Assembly (NCBI GenBank): GCA_023416735.1
Contig: JAEZGX010000041.1
Coordinates: 259,524-323,523, forward strand
Source of the DNA: Verrucomicrobiota bacterium
GTDB lineage: Bacteria; Verrucomicrobiota; Verrucomicrobiia; Opitutales; Opitutaceae
Reading direction: 5' to 3'
Length of the DNA: 64,000 nucleotides
Below are positions 37,471-46,180 of the stretch, piece after piece; position 1 is the stretch's first letter; every line of letters starts with the position of its first letter. A program made the translations under genes and the position numbers. The notes beneath the pieces are model-generated. The model worked only from the letters and a program-made list of their open reading frames with translations. It was not told where the DNA came from and did no database searches.

Positions 37471-38385
37471 TTACTCCGCGCTCTCCCACCGCCCATAAAT
37501 TCCACACGGCAACACCTTCCCATCCCGCTCGATCGGCAGCCCCACTTCACCCGCCGCGATTCTCCCGCCGCGCTCCCCCAACAACTCCGCCAACAAATTC
37601 GCCACGACCGTCGGCGACAGCCGCGCCGTATAGGCATTCACCAGGAAAAACACCGGCCGCTCGCTCAACAGCTCCCGGCACGCCAGCAACAACTCCCACA
37701 AATTATCCTCGAGGCGCCACATCTCGCCCGTGCTCCCGCGGCCATACGTCGGCGGATCCATGATCACCGCATCGTAACGCCGCCCGCGCTTCAATTCCCG
37801 CCGCGCAAACTTCAGACAATCGTCGACAATATACCGCACCGGCGCCTCCCCGAGCCCGCTCAACGCCGCGTTCTCGCGACACCACTTCACCATTCCTTCC
37901 GCCGCATCGACGTGACACACGCTCGCCCCCGCCTTCGCCGCCGCCACCGTCGCCGCGCCCGTATAGCCAAATAAATTCAACACCGACACCTCGCGCCCTG
38001 CCGCCCGCGCCGCCCGAATCTTCCCGCTAAACCACTCCCAATTCACCGCCTGCTCCGGAAACAGCCCCGTGTGCTTGAACGAGGTCGGCCGGATCTTGAA
38101 CGTCAGCCCGAGCGGCGTGTAGTGGATTTTCCACGACTCCGGCAGCGCGCGTTTCATCTCCCATTTTCCCCCGCCCGTTTCGCTGCGGTGATAAAACGCA
38201 TCCCAACTTTCCCACCGCGCTCCGGGATTTCTCCCATGCCTCGGCCAGATGATTTGCGGATCGGGCCGGACCAACGTGAACTCGCCCCACCGCTCCTGCT
38301 TCATACCATCGCCGCAGTCGATTAGCCGGTATTCCTGCCAGCGATCGGCAAGTATCAGTGCAGGGCGTTGAACGTTCTCAGACAT
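37471..38385 (-). CDS. SAM-dependent methyltransferase, RlmI/RlmL-like class I fold
   Basis: 304 residues from ATG 38385 (MSENVQRPALILADRW). Motif I VLNLFGYTGAATVAAAKAGA, CHVDAAEGMVKWCRENA, the catalytic-type motif VIMDPPTYGRG, and VNAYTARLSP. FKHTGLFPEQAVNWEW is typical of the rRNA m5C methyltransferase (SAM_MT) subgroup. Substrate is likely rRNA but not established. It is transcribed towards the SIS gene with 30 bp between them. Confidence 0.82.
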   Translation of the reverse strand: MSENVQRPALILADRWQEYRLIDCGDGMKQERWGEFTLVRPDPQIIWPRHGRNPGARWESWDAFYHRSETGGGKWEMKRALPESWKIHYTPLGLTFKIRPTSFKHTGLFPEQAVNWEWFSGKIRAARAAGREVSVLNLFGYTGAATVAAAKAGASVCHVDAAEGMVKWCRENAALSGLGEAPVRYIVDDCLKFARRELKRGRRYDAVIMDPPTYGRGSTGEMWRLEDNLWELLLACRELLSERPVFFLVNAYTARLSPTVVANLLAELLGERGGRIAAGEVGLPIERDGKVLPCGIYGRWESAE

Positions 38386-38500
38386 TCGTCGCGCGAACCA
38401 ATCGCGCCGCCTTCGGCTTGTCGAGCAGCCGATCAACTTCACAGGAACTCGTGTTGCCCTCGTCCGCCCAATCACTTTCTCTGACCCTTCCGTGAAAACC

Positions 38501-39538
38501 ATGAACCGAAAACTGCAACGCACTGCACTCCTCGCTGTCGCGGCCGCCGCGTTCCTGCTGCGCGCTCATGCCGACGTCGTCGAAACCAACAACGGCGCCC
38601 GCTTGGTCGGCGAGATCGAGAAGATCGCCGAAGGCCACATCATCATGAAAACGGCCTACGCGGACGTCATCACGATCAAGCAGTCGGATGTCACCAGCAT
38701 CGCCACCGACAAACCGATCTCCGTCCGCCTCGAAAGCGGCACCGTCCTCGAAGGCACCCTCTCCAGCCAGAACGGCGAGGTCCAGATCTCCGGCAGCGAC
38801 GGCCGCCTCACCACCTCCGTTCCGCGCATCGCCGCCATCTGGCCGGCCGGCGCCCAAGACCCGCGCATCGCCGCCCTCGAACGCTCCTGGGCCTACGAAG
38901 CCGCGGTCGACATCGCCGGCAAATCGGGCAACAGCGAACAAATCGGCACCCAGGTCAGCGGCCGCGCCGTCCTCAAAACCGACCGCGACACGCTTCAGTT
39001 CTACACCGCCTACAACCGCCAGGTCACCGACGACGTCAAAGCCGCCGACGAATTCAAGGCCGGCGTCGACTACGCGAACAACTTCTCCGGCAAACGTTCC
39101 TGGTATGTCCGCACCGAAGGCGGTTTCGACCGCGTGAAGGACATCGATCTCTACAACGTCTCCGCGGTCGGTCTCGGCTACGACTTCATCAAGGAGCCCA
39201 ATCACACGCTCACGGGTCGCGCCGGTATCTCGTATCGCTACGAGGGCTACGGCAACCCCGCCAGCGAAGACGTCTCCAGCGCCGGTCTCGATCTCGGCCT
39301 CAATCACGAGTGGACCTTCGAAAACTCCCGCATCGTGAACCGCCTCTCCTTCGTCCCGACCTTCGACGATTTCGGCAACTTCCGCCTCACCCACGAATCC
39401 TTCTACGAGATCCCGCTCAGCATCCCCGCGTGGAAGCTCCGCCTCGGCATCAGCAACGACTACAACAGCGAGCCCGGCGCCGGTGTCGAAGAACTGGATA
39501 CGTCCTACTTCACCCGCCTGGTCCTCACCTGGAAATAA
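38501..39538 (+). CDS. DUF481-family outer-membrane beta-barrel protein
   Basis: 345 residues from ATG 38501 (MNRKLQRTALLAVAAAA); a GTG at 38492 is the alternative. Signal peptide ends near LRAHA-DVVE. The first 100 residues form a small beta domain (NNGARLVGEIEKIAEGHI, VITIKQSDVTSIAT). The rest is a barrel with alternating strands: LQFYTAYNRQVTDDVKAADE, WYVRTEGGFDRVKDIDLYNV, LGYDFIKEPNHTLTGRAGIS, and a final LDTSYFTRLVLTWK. The family function is unknown. A terminator follows. Confidence 0.88.
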   Translation: MNRKLQRTALLAVAAAAFLLRAHADVVETNNGARLVGEIEKIAEGHIIMKTAYADVITIKQSDVTSIATDKPISVRLESGTVLEGTLSSQNGEVQISGSDGRLTTSVPRIAAIWPAGAQDPRIAALERSWAYEAAVDIAGKSGNSEQIGTQVSGRAVLKTDRDTLQFYTAYNRQVTDDVKAADEFKAGVDYANNFSGKRSWYVRTEGGFDRVKDIDLYNVSAVGLGYDFIKEPNHTLTGRAGISYRYEGYGNPASEDVSSAGLDLGLNHEWTFENSRIVNRLSFVPTFDDFGNFRLTHESFYEIPLSIPAWKLRLGISNDYNSEPGAGVEELDTSYFTRLVLTWK

Positions 39539-39562
39539 CCACGACCAGTTCCCTCTCCCCCC

Positions 39563-39594
39563 GAGCCCGCCCTCCCCGGCGGGCTCTTTCTTTT
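39563..39594 (+). terminator. Rho-independent terminator after the DUF481 gene
   Basis: Perfect 9-bp stem GAGCCCGCC (39563-39571) / GGCGGGCTC (39578-39586), loop CTCCCC, then TTTCTTTT. A CGTGCTCGTGCTCGTAATCG tract follows at about 39648-39682. Confidence 0.9.
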
Positions 39595-39769
39595 CCCGCC
39601 TCCCTCTTTTTCTTTCGTCTTCTTTCGTCAGCCCCTCGCTCACGCCCGTGCTCGTGCTCGTAATCGTGATCGTGCTCGTGCCTTTTAAATCTCGTTCCTT
39701 TACCCCCACTAATCCGGACGACCCCTCCCGCACTCGCCACCGTCGCCGCGTTCGCTAGCATTCCCCCGA

Positions 39770-42757
39770 ATGCCCGCCGCCCCCGCGACAAATTCCGCCC
39801 TTCCCCCCTCCGACTTCTCTCAACTCGCCGCCCGCCTCACCGGCGAACTCCACACCGGCCGCACGCTCCGCATCCTCTACGCGACCGACGCCTCCGAATA
39901 CCAGGAACTCCCCGCCGCCGTCGCCCTCCCGCGGACCGAAGCCGATGTCCGCGCGCTCATCGAATTCTGCGCCCGCCACCGCCTCGGCTTCATCCCGCGC
40001 GCCGCCGGCACCTCCCTCGCCGGCCAAACCGTGGGCCACGGCCTCGTCGTCGATCTCGGCCGCCACCTGAATCGCATCATTTCCATCGACGCCGCCCACC
40101 TCCGCGTCCGCGTCCAACCCGGCGTCGTCCGCAACGAACTCAATCTCGCCCTCCGCCCCCACGGTCTCCTCTTCGGCCCCGAAACCGCCACCGCCACCCG
40201 CGCCATGATCGGCGGCATGGTCGGCAACAACTCCTGCGGCTCCAACTCCATCGTTTACGGTTCCACCCGCGACCACCTCGTCTCCGCCCGCGGCTTCCTC
40301 AGCGACGGCTCCGAAGTCACTTTCGGCCCGCTCACTCACGACGAATTCGCCGCCAAGTGCAACGGCCCCGACACCCTCGAAACCCGCATCTACCGCGAAA
40401 TCCGCGACGTCCTCTCCTCCGCGTCCAACCGCCAGCTGATTCGCGACAACTTCCCCAAACCCGAGATCCCGCGCCGCAACACCGGCTACGCGCTCGATCT
40501 CCTCATGGACTGCGCCGTCTTCGATCCAACTTCCGACAAACCTTTCAATCTCTGCCGCCTCATCGCCGGCTCCGAGGGCACGCTTTTCGTCGGCGTCGAA
40601 TTCGAGCTCACCTGCGATCCCATCCCGCCTCCGCCCGCCCTCCTCTGCGCGCATTTCCACTCCGTCAACGAAGCCCTTCGCGCCATGCTCCTCGCGCTGC
40701 CTTACCGCCCCAGCGCCGCTGAGCTCATCGACCGCCCCGTGCTCGAATGCACCAGGCTAAACATCGAACAATCGCGCAACCGCTTCTTCGTTCAGGGCGA
40801 CCCCGGCGGCATCATGGTCATCGAAATCCGCCGCCCCACCCGCGCCGAAACCGCCGCCACCCTTGACGCCATCGCCGCCGACATGCGCGCCGCCGGCCTC
40901 GGTTACGCGTATCCAACGCTCTGGGACGCCGATGTCGAACGTGTCTGGGACCTCCGCCGGGCCGGCCAGGGCATCATGAACAATGTCGTCGGCGACGCCA
41001 AACCGCGCGAAAACGTCGAAGACACCGCCGTCGCCCCCGCCGATCTCCCGCACTACATCGAGGAGTTCGACGCCCTCATGCGCGACAAGCACCACATCGA
41101 GTGCGTTTACTACGGCCACGCCGGCACCGGCGAACTCCACACGCGCCCGCTCTTCAACCTCAAAACCCCCGCGGGTCTGAAACTGTTTCGCGGCGTCGCC
41201 ACCGACGTCGCCGCGCTCGTCAAAAAATACCGTGGTTCCCTCAGCGGCGAACACGGCGACGGGCGCCTTCGCGGCGAATTCGTCCGCTTCATGGTCGGCG
41301 ACGCCTGCTACGAACTGCTTCGCCGCGTGAAGCTCGCCTTCGATCCGCACAACATCCTCAACCCGGGCAAGATCATCGACGCGCCGCCGATGGACACCTC
41401 GCTGCGCAACAGCCCCGACACGCCCTCGCCCGACTACCCGACGTTCTTCGATTTCACCGCCACCGAGGGCATCGTCCGCGCCGCCGATCGCTGCAGCGGC
41501 TCCGGCGACTGCCGCAAATCCCACCTCATGGGCGGCACCATGTGCCCGAGCTACATGGCCACGCGTAACGAAAAAGACACTACGCGCGCCCGCGCCAACA
41601 TGCTCCGCCACCTCCTCACCTATCCGCACGATCCCTCCAACCCATGGAACCGCGACGAAATCGCCGAGGTGATGGAGCTCTGCATCTCCTGCAAGGGCTG
41701 CAAATCCGAATGCCCCGCCAACGTCGACATGGCCCGCCTCAAGGCCGAATGGCAGCAACACTTTCACGACGCTCGCGGCGTCTCCCTCCGTTCGCGCCTC
41801 ATCGCCAACTTCTCCCGCCTCACCGCCCTCGGCGCTCTCGTGCCGTCGCTTCACAACTTCTTCGTCACCTCCCCGCTCACCAGTCGCCCGTTCAAACGTC
41901 TCGTCGGCTTCGCCCCCGAACGCAGTCTCCCCACGCTCCCGCCCACTACCCTCCGCAAATGGCGCACCACCCATTGTAGGGCGAGGTCTCCCGCCCCCGC
42001 CACCCGCCGCGTCCATCTTTTCGCCGACGAATTTACGAACTTCCACGACGCCCCCATCGGCATCGCCGCCATCCAACTGCTCGAACGCCTCGGCTACGAA
42101 GTCGTCATCCCACAACACGTCGACAGCGCCCGCTCCCAATTCTCCAAAGGTTTCCTCCGCGACGCCCGTCGCCTCGCCACGCGCAACATCGAACTCCTCT
42201 CCCCCGTCATCACCGACGACGCTCCGCTCATCGGCATCGAGCCGTCCGCGATCCTCGGCTTCCGCGACGAATTCCCCGACCTCGTCCCAGCCCAACTCCG
42301 GCCCGCCGCGCGCACGCTCTCCAAACGCACTTTCCTCTTCGAAGAATTCATCGCCCGCGAAGCCGACGCCGGCCGCATCACCTCCGCTTCCTTCACCACC
42401 ACCGCGCGCACCATCAAGCTCCACGGCCACTGCCACCAGAAAGCGCTCTCCTCGCTCACGCCCGCCGTCAAAGCCCTCCAGCTTCCACGAAACTACAAAG
42501 TCGAAATCATCCCTTCCGGCTGCTGCGGCATGGCCGGCTCCTTCGGCTACGAAGCCGAACACTTCGAAATCTCCCAACAGATCGGCGAACTCGTCCTCTT
42601 CCCCGCCGTGCGTGCCACGTCCACGGATACACTCATCGCCGCCCCCGGCACGAGCTGTCGGCACCAAATCAAGGACGCCACGTCCCGCCACGCGCTCCAC
42701 CCCGCCGAAATCCTCCACGCCGCTCTAGCGGATACCGATGTCCCCTCGGGTTCGTAA
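39770..42757 (+). CDS. FAD-linked oxidase / Fe-S oxidoreductase fusion (D-lactate dehydrogenase / YdiJ-like)
   Basis: 995 residues. N-terminal FAD_binding_4: LIEFCARHRLGFIPRAAGTS, GGMVGNNSCGSNSIVYG. FAD-oxidase C-terminal domain: HAGTGELHTRPLFNLKTP and SGEHGDGRLRGEFVRFMVG. Two 4Fe-4S motifs follow (CSGSGDCRKSHLMGGTMCPS and CISCKGCKSECPANVDMARL). The last quarter is a CCG/DUF3483 domain (HGHCHQKALSSL, PSGCCGMAGSFGYE). Proteins of this build oxidise D-lactate or D-2-hydroxyacids and pass electrons to the membrane. An in-frame oddity, HCRARSPAPATRR at about 735-748, is encoded by a GGGCGAGGTCTCCCGCCC palindrome (41978-41995) and separates the Fe-S and CCG domains. Confidence 0.87.
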   Translation: MPAAPATNSALPPSDFSQLAARLTGELHTGRTLRILYATDASEYQELPAAVALPRTEADVRALIEFCARHRLGFIPRAAGTSLAGQTVGHGLVVDLGRHLNRIISIDAAHLRVRVQPGVVRNELNLALRPHGLLFGPETATATRAMIGGMVGNNSCGSNSIVYGSTRDHLVSARGFLSDGSEVTFGPLTHDEFAAKCNGPDTLETRIYREIRDVLSSASNRQLIRDNFPKPEIPRRNTGYALDLLMDCAVFDPTSDKPFNLCRLIAGSEGTLFVGVEFELTCDPIPPPPALLCAHFHSVNEALRAMLLALPYRPSAAELIDRPVLECTRLNIEQSRNRFFVQGDPGGIMVIEIRRPTRAETAATLDAIAADMRAAGLGYAYPTLWDADVERVWDLRRAGQGIMNNVVGDAKPRENVEDTAVAPADLPHYIEEFDALMRDKHHIECVYYGHAGTGELHTRPLFNLKTPAGLKLFRGVATDVAALVKKYRGSLSGEHGDGRLRGEFVRFMVGDACYELLRRVKLAFDPHNILNPGKIIDAPPMDTSLRNSPDTPSPDYPTFFDFTATEGIVRAADRCSGSGDCRKSHLMGGTMCPSYMATRNEKDTTRARANMLRHLLTYPHDPSNPWNRDEIAEVMELCISCKGCKSECPANVDMARLKAEWQQHFHDARGVSLRSRLIANFSRLTALGALVPSLHNFFVTSPLTSRPFKRLVGFAPERSLPTLPPTTLRKWRTTHCRARSPAPATRRVHLFADEFTNFHDAPIGIAAIQLLERLGYEVVIPQHVDSARSQFSKGFLRDARRLATRNIELLSPVITDDAPLIGIEPSAILGFRDEFPDLVPAQLRPAARTLSKRTFLFEEFIAREADAGRITSASFTTTARTIKLHGHCHQKALSSLTPAVKALQLPRNYKVEIIPSGCCGMAGSFGYEAEHFEISQQIGELVLFPAVRATSTDTLIAAPGTSCRHQIKDATSRHALHPAEILHAALADTDVPSGS

Positions 42758-42842
42758 GGATCGCGCACAGCAAGGCGCCCGCGCAACCCGACGGTCGCAC
42801 GCACCACGTCCGCCTCTTCGCGCTTCTTCGCGTCCTTCGCGG

Positions 42843-43115
42843 TCAGGATAAACGCCGACACCGCTCCGGCTGCGAATCCGGCTTGCCCTCATAAGCATGC
42901 ACCGAACACGCCGAATCGCTCCACAGCGGCAGGTTCTCTTTCCGCCAATCGCGCGTTTCCAACACGTCGCGCTGCAACTCCGGATCTTCCGCTCGCATCA
43001 TCAGCCGGTTCAGCGCCGCATACGCGACATCCTCGGCCGACACTCCGATCTCCTCGGCGAAACGGACCACCGCGTCACGCTCCGCTTGTTCCAAGTGTAG
43101 TTTGATCGCACTCAC
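42843..43115 (-). CDS. Small ribbon-helix-helix-like protein
   Basis: 90 residues from GTG 43115, preceded by a strong AAGGAGG site 5 nt upstream. The N-terminal strand SAIKLHL is followed by two helices (QAERDAVVRFAEEIG and SAEDVAYAALNRLMM), the layout of an RHH DNA-binding domain, as in many antitoxins. The C-terminal 35 residues (DWRKENLPLWSDSACSVHAY) are unstructured-looking. No toxin gene is adjacent, so it may be an orphan antitoxin or a small regulator. Confidence 0.6.
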   Translation of the reverse strand: MSAIKLHLEQAERDAVVRFAEEIGVSAEDVAYAALNRLMMRAEDPELQRDVLETRDWRKENLPLWSDSACSVHAYEGKPDSQPERCRRLS

Positions 43116-43359
43116 AACAGCCTCCTTTCAAAAACCCCAACCCCACCAAACTACCCTTCCGCCCCGGCTCCTCAACCCCCTGAGCCTCTTTCCTTCACCT
43201 TCAAACATTCCGCTAATACTTCGCCCCTCTGCTCCCCCGGCACCCTGCGCATTCCTTGCTCACCCCTCTTTCTCTTTCGTCAGCTCCAGCCGCCTCCGTC
43301 TTCGTTCGCCTCTCCCACTTTCACTTTCCCTTTCACCTTCCTCGGCGCATCCTTGCCCC

Positions 43360-43938
43360 ATGTCCGACGTCGCGGGCCAGTTCCTTCAAGCTTTCATCCC
43401 GCTCTTCGTCGCCATCGATCCCATCGGCCTCGCTGCCATCTTCCTCGCGATGAGTGCAGGCGTGCCGGTCGAACGCCGTCGCAAAATCGCCGCGCAAGCC
43501 ACCTGGACCGGCGGAGGCGTCGCCCTCCTTTTCCTCCTTCTCGGTCAAACCATCTTCAACGCCCTCGGTATCACCGCCTCCGACTTCCAAATCGCCGGCG
43601 GTCTCATCCTCTTCATCCTCGCCGCGCGCGACATCATTCACTCCGCCACAGAGCAACCGCGCGAGCTCGCCGACGACTTCGGCGTCGTCCCGCTCGGCAT
43701 GCCGCTCATCGCCGGCCCCGCCTCGATCACGACGCTCATCCTCCTCGCTCAAACCGTCGGCGTTGTCATCACCCTCGTCGCACTCGCCGTAAACCTGTCC
43801 CTCGTCGTCCTCGCCTTCGCGCAAAGCGACCGCATCGCCCGCCGCATCGGCGGCACCGGCATGCGCGCCATCTCCAAGATCATCTCCCTCCTCCTCGCCG
43901 CCATCGCCGTCAACATGGTCCGCCAAGGCCTGCAATAA
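43360..43938 (+). CDS. MarC-family integral membrane protein
   Basis: 192 residues from ATG 43360 (MSDVAGQFLQAFIPLFVAID); the long upstream extension is low-complexity. Six hydrophobic segments, with FIPLFVAIDPIGLAAIFLAM, VALLFLLLGQTIFNALGI, GGLILFILAARDI, and VPLGMPLIAGPASITTLILL, the UPF0056/MarC signature. Function unknown. The 244-bp gap before it is pyrimidine-rich and holds no gene. Confidence 0.9.
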   Translation: MSDVAGQFLQAFIPLFVAIDPIGLAAIFLAMSAGVPVERRRKIAAQATWTGGGVALLFLLLGQTIFNALGITASDFQIAGGLILFILAARDIIHSATEQPRELADDFGVVPLGMPLIAGPASITTLILLAQTVGVVITLVALAVNLSLVVLAFAQSDRIARRIGGTGMRAISKIISLLLAAIAVNMVRQGLQ

Positions 43939-44000
43939 CCGCATGGTCCCCCTTCACGCCGCGACTCCAGCATTCTAGCAGATCCTGTCGCCAAACCTTT

Positions 44001-44077
44001 GGCCGCAAAGAGGCGCAAAGGCGTAAGAATTCAGAAAGCTCTCCGTTTTTTTGCGCCTTCTGCGCCTCTTTGTGGCC
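44001..44077. repeat. Palindromic GGCCGCAAAGAGGCGCA repeat
   Basis: Arms 44001-44025 (GGCCGCAAAGAGGCGCAAAG, GCGTA) and 44051-44077 (TTGCGCCTTC, TGCGCCTCTTTGTGGCC). It lies between the convergent MarC and M20 genes, 7 bp before the stop codon of the latter. Confidence 0.75.
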
Positions 44078-44084
44078 CTTCTGC

Positions 44085-45326
44085 TCACCCTTCAAACGTC
44101 GTCAACAACTCCGCATAGATCTTCGCGCAGTTCACCAAATCCCGCACACGCGCCCGCTCATCCACCGCATGATAATTTTCGCCGCCCGGCCCATAGCCCA
44201 GCGTCGGAATTTTCAGATGATGCGCGAAGAAGTGCATGTCGTTGAACCCCGTCGACACGTTGAACAACGTCTTCGCCCGCCGCACGCGCGTCACACACTC
44301 CGCCATCGTCGCAAAAAACGGGTGCTCCGGCTCCGAGTAACACGCGAAATTCTCCGACACTTTCCGCACCGTGATCCGGCACTGAGGAATCTTTCGCGCC
44401 GCCGCCGCGAGAAACTCGCGCAACTCCCGCTCTGCCGCCTCATGGTCTTCGATCGCCAGCACGCGCCGATCGATCGAGAAACTCGCCTCCGCGGGCACCG
44501 TGTTGATTTTCCCGCCCGGCCCCGACGCAAACACGCCGCCCACATTGATCGTCGGCCGCATCGTCACCCCATCCGGAGTCCGCCACGTCCGCTTCGCGAG
44601 GGTCTTCTTATAATCCTCCAACGCCATCACGAGCGCCGACATCTTCTCGAGCGCATTGATGCCCAGATCCGGCCGCGACCCATGCGCCGCGCGCCCATGC
44701 ACCATCACCTCGAGCCACACCACGCCATTGTGCCCGCAGCACACGCGCGGTCCCTCCCCGCCTTCCATCACCACCGCATAATCCGGCTCGATCGGCGCAT
44801 GCCGCACCAGCCAGCCCGCGCCCAATTCCGAATCCGTCTCCTCGTCCGCCGTGAACGACACTTCCACATTCACCTTCGGCATCGTCCCCGTCGCCCGCAG
44901 CGCCTTCAACGCCAGCAGCAAACTCGCGTGCGACCCCTTCATGTCCGACGTCCCGCGCCCGTAAACCCATCCGCCTTCCAGGGCCCCGCTGAATGCCGCC
45001 CCATGTCTCCATCTTCCGGATACCGGCACCACGTCGTAGTGCGCGTTGAAATGCACCGTCTTCTTCGCCCCGCGGACGCGCCACTTTCCCACGACATTGA
45101 AACGTGGATACGCCCACTGCTCCTCCGGCAGCAGCCTCTTTATCAGCTTCGCCGGAATCGTGTAACGCTTCGCCTGCAATCCCGCCGCCTCCAGCTCGTC
45201 CCTCAGCAACTCCGTGATCTCCGCGTAATTCTCTCCCGGCGGATTCACCGTCGAAATTCCAACCAGCTGCTGCAACGTCCCGACCATGTCCGCAGCGTGA
45301 AGATCGATGTAGGCAGAGGGTGTCAT
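44085..45326 (-). CDS. M20-family metallopeptidase (ArgE/DapE type)
   Basis: 413 residues from ATG 45326 (MTPSAYIDLHAADMVG). Metal and catalytic motifs: VHFNAHYDVVPV (His and Asp), YGRGTSDMKGSHASLL, FTADEETDSELG (catalytic and metal Glu), VMEGGEGPRV, a dimerisation domain with VMVHGRAAHGSRPDLGINAL, and the final metal His in GENYHAVDERA. Members hydrolyse N-acyl amino acids or dipeptides with two zinc ions. Specific substrate is not clear. The gene starts 19 bp from a divergent cupin remnant. Confidence 0.87.
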   Translation of the reverse strand: MTPSAYIDLHAADMVGTLQQLVGISTVNPPGENYAEITELLRDELEAAGLQAKRYTIPAKLIKRLLPEEQWAYPRFNVVGKWRVRGAKKTVHFNAHYDVVPVSGRWRHGAAFSGALEGGWVYGRGTSDMKGSHASLLLALKALRATGTMPKVNVEVSFTADEETDSELGAGWLVRHAPIEPDYAVVMEGGEGPRVCCGHNGVVWLEVMVHGRAAHGSRPDLGINALEKMSALVMALEDYKKTLAKRTWRTPDGVTMRPTINVGGVFASGPGGKINTVPAEASFSIDRRVLAIEDHEAAERELREFLAAAARKIPQCRITVRKVSENFACYSEPEHPFFATMAECVTRVRRAKTLFNVSTGFNDMHFFAHHLKIPTLGYGPGGENYHAVDERARVRDLVNCAKIYAELLTTFEG

Positions 45327-45345
45327 GCGTGTTCGACTCCCCCGC

Positions 45346-45489
45346 ATGAACGACGAAGCCGCGCGGATTGTCCAGCGCCTGCGCCTCGCGCCGCTCCCGC
45401 ACGAGGGCGGCATTTTTAGTCGCACCTGGACTGCCCCCTCCCGCGATTTCCCGTCCGCCCGCGACTGGATCCTCGCGTTAACGAGATGA
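45346..45489 (+). pseudogene. Truncated cupin (DUF985-like) remnant
   Basis: 47 residues, MNDEAARIVQRLRLAPLPHEG then GIFSRTW. This matches the first 25 residues of DUF985 cupins (helix, then L-x-P-H-x-EGG-x-F), but the frame ends soon after at a TGA (45487-45489) and no cupin barrel follows before pdxH. Either a decayed gene or a short peptide that kept the N-terminus. Confidence 0.5.
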
Positions 45490-45541
45490 CTTTTGACACG
45501 CCCATCCTGCGTTTCATCATCGCCCGCCACCACGCCTTTCC

Positions 45542-46180
45542 ATGTCGCTCGCCGATCTGCGCAAAGACTACTCGCTCGCCGGACTCGCCGAGAAAGATCT
45601 CGCCCGCGATCCTTTCCGCCAATTCGAAAAATGGTTTCAAGAAGCGCAGGCCGCCAAGCTCATCGAGCCTAACGCCATGACGCTCGCCACCGCCTCGCGC
45701 GACGGCCGCCCCACCGCGCGCACCGTCCTCCTCAAGAGCGTCGATGGCCGGGGTTTTGTATTTTATACCAACTACGAAAGCCGCAAAGGCCGCGATCTCG
45801 ACGCCAACCCCCGCGCCACGCTCCTCTTCCCGTGGCTCGCCCTTGAACGGCAAGTCGCCGTCGAAGGCACCGTCACCAAGGTTTCCCGCGAGGAATCCGA
45901 AGCCTACTTCCACAGCCGCCCGCTGCTCAGCCAGCTCTCCGCCTGGGTCTCGCAACAGAGTTCCATTATCTCTGACCGCAAGTCGCTCGAGGACGCCTTC
46001 AAGGTAGTGGAAAAAAAATACGCCGGACAACCCGTGCCCCTCCCGCCCCACTGGGGCGGCTATCGCGTCGCCCCCGAGACGGTCGAGTTCTGGCAGGGCC
46101 GCCGCAGCCGCCTGCACGACCGCTTGCGTTATCGCCGCGCAGCCGACGGTGCCTGGACGATCGAGCGCCTCGCCCCGTGA
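45542..46180 (+). CDS. pdxH: Pyridoxamine 5'-phosphate oxidase
   Basis: 212 residues, typical length. Motifs: MSLADLRKDYSLAGLAEKDL, the substrate and FMN regions PNAMTLATASRDGRPTARTV and LLKSVDGRGFVFYTNYESRK, ESEAYFHSRPLLSQLSAWVS, QQSSIISDR, and the C-terminal WGGYRVAPETVEFWQGRRSR, LHDRLRY. It oxidises PNP/PMP to PLP using FMN. Its stop overlaps the GTG of the histidine kinase gene by 4 bp. Confidence 0.95.
   Translation: MSLADLRKDYSLAGLAEKDLARDPFRQFEKWFQEAQAAKLIEPNAMTLATASRDGRPTARTVLLKSVDGRGFVFYTNYESRKGRDLDANPRATLLFPWLALERQVAVEGTVTKVSREESEAYFHSRPLLSQLSAWVSQQSSIISDRKSLEDAFKVVEKKYAGQPVPLPPHWGGYRVAPETVEFWQGRRSRLHDRLRYRRAADGAWTIERLAP

Noticed and set aside
40757..42718. Minus-strand open frame of 653 codons opposite the FAD/Fe-S gene
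   Set aside because: Gly/Glu/Val-rich shadow; the plus strand encodes FAD, Fe-S and CCG motifs in one frame.
43353..45419. Plus-strand open frame of 688 codons spanning MarC and the M20 peptidase
   Set aside because: Composition is Arg/His/Pro-rich and it runs out of frame through a clear MarC gene and antisense through an M20 gene with all metal ligands.
45346..45541. Complete cupin gene between the peptidase and pdxH genes
   Set aside because: The frame stops after 47 codons and no other plus-strand frame continues the cupin barrel before pdxH.
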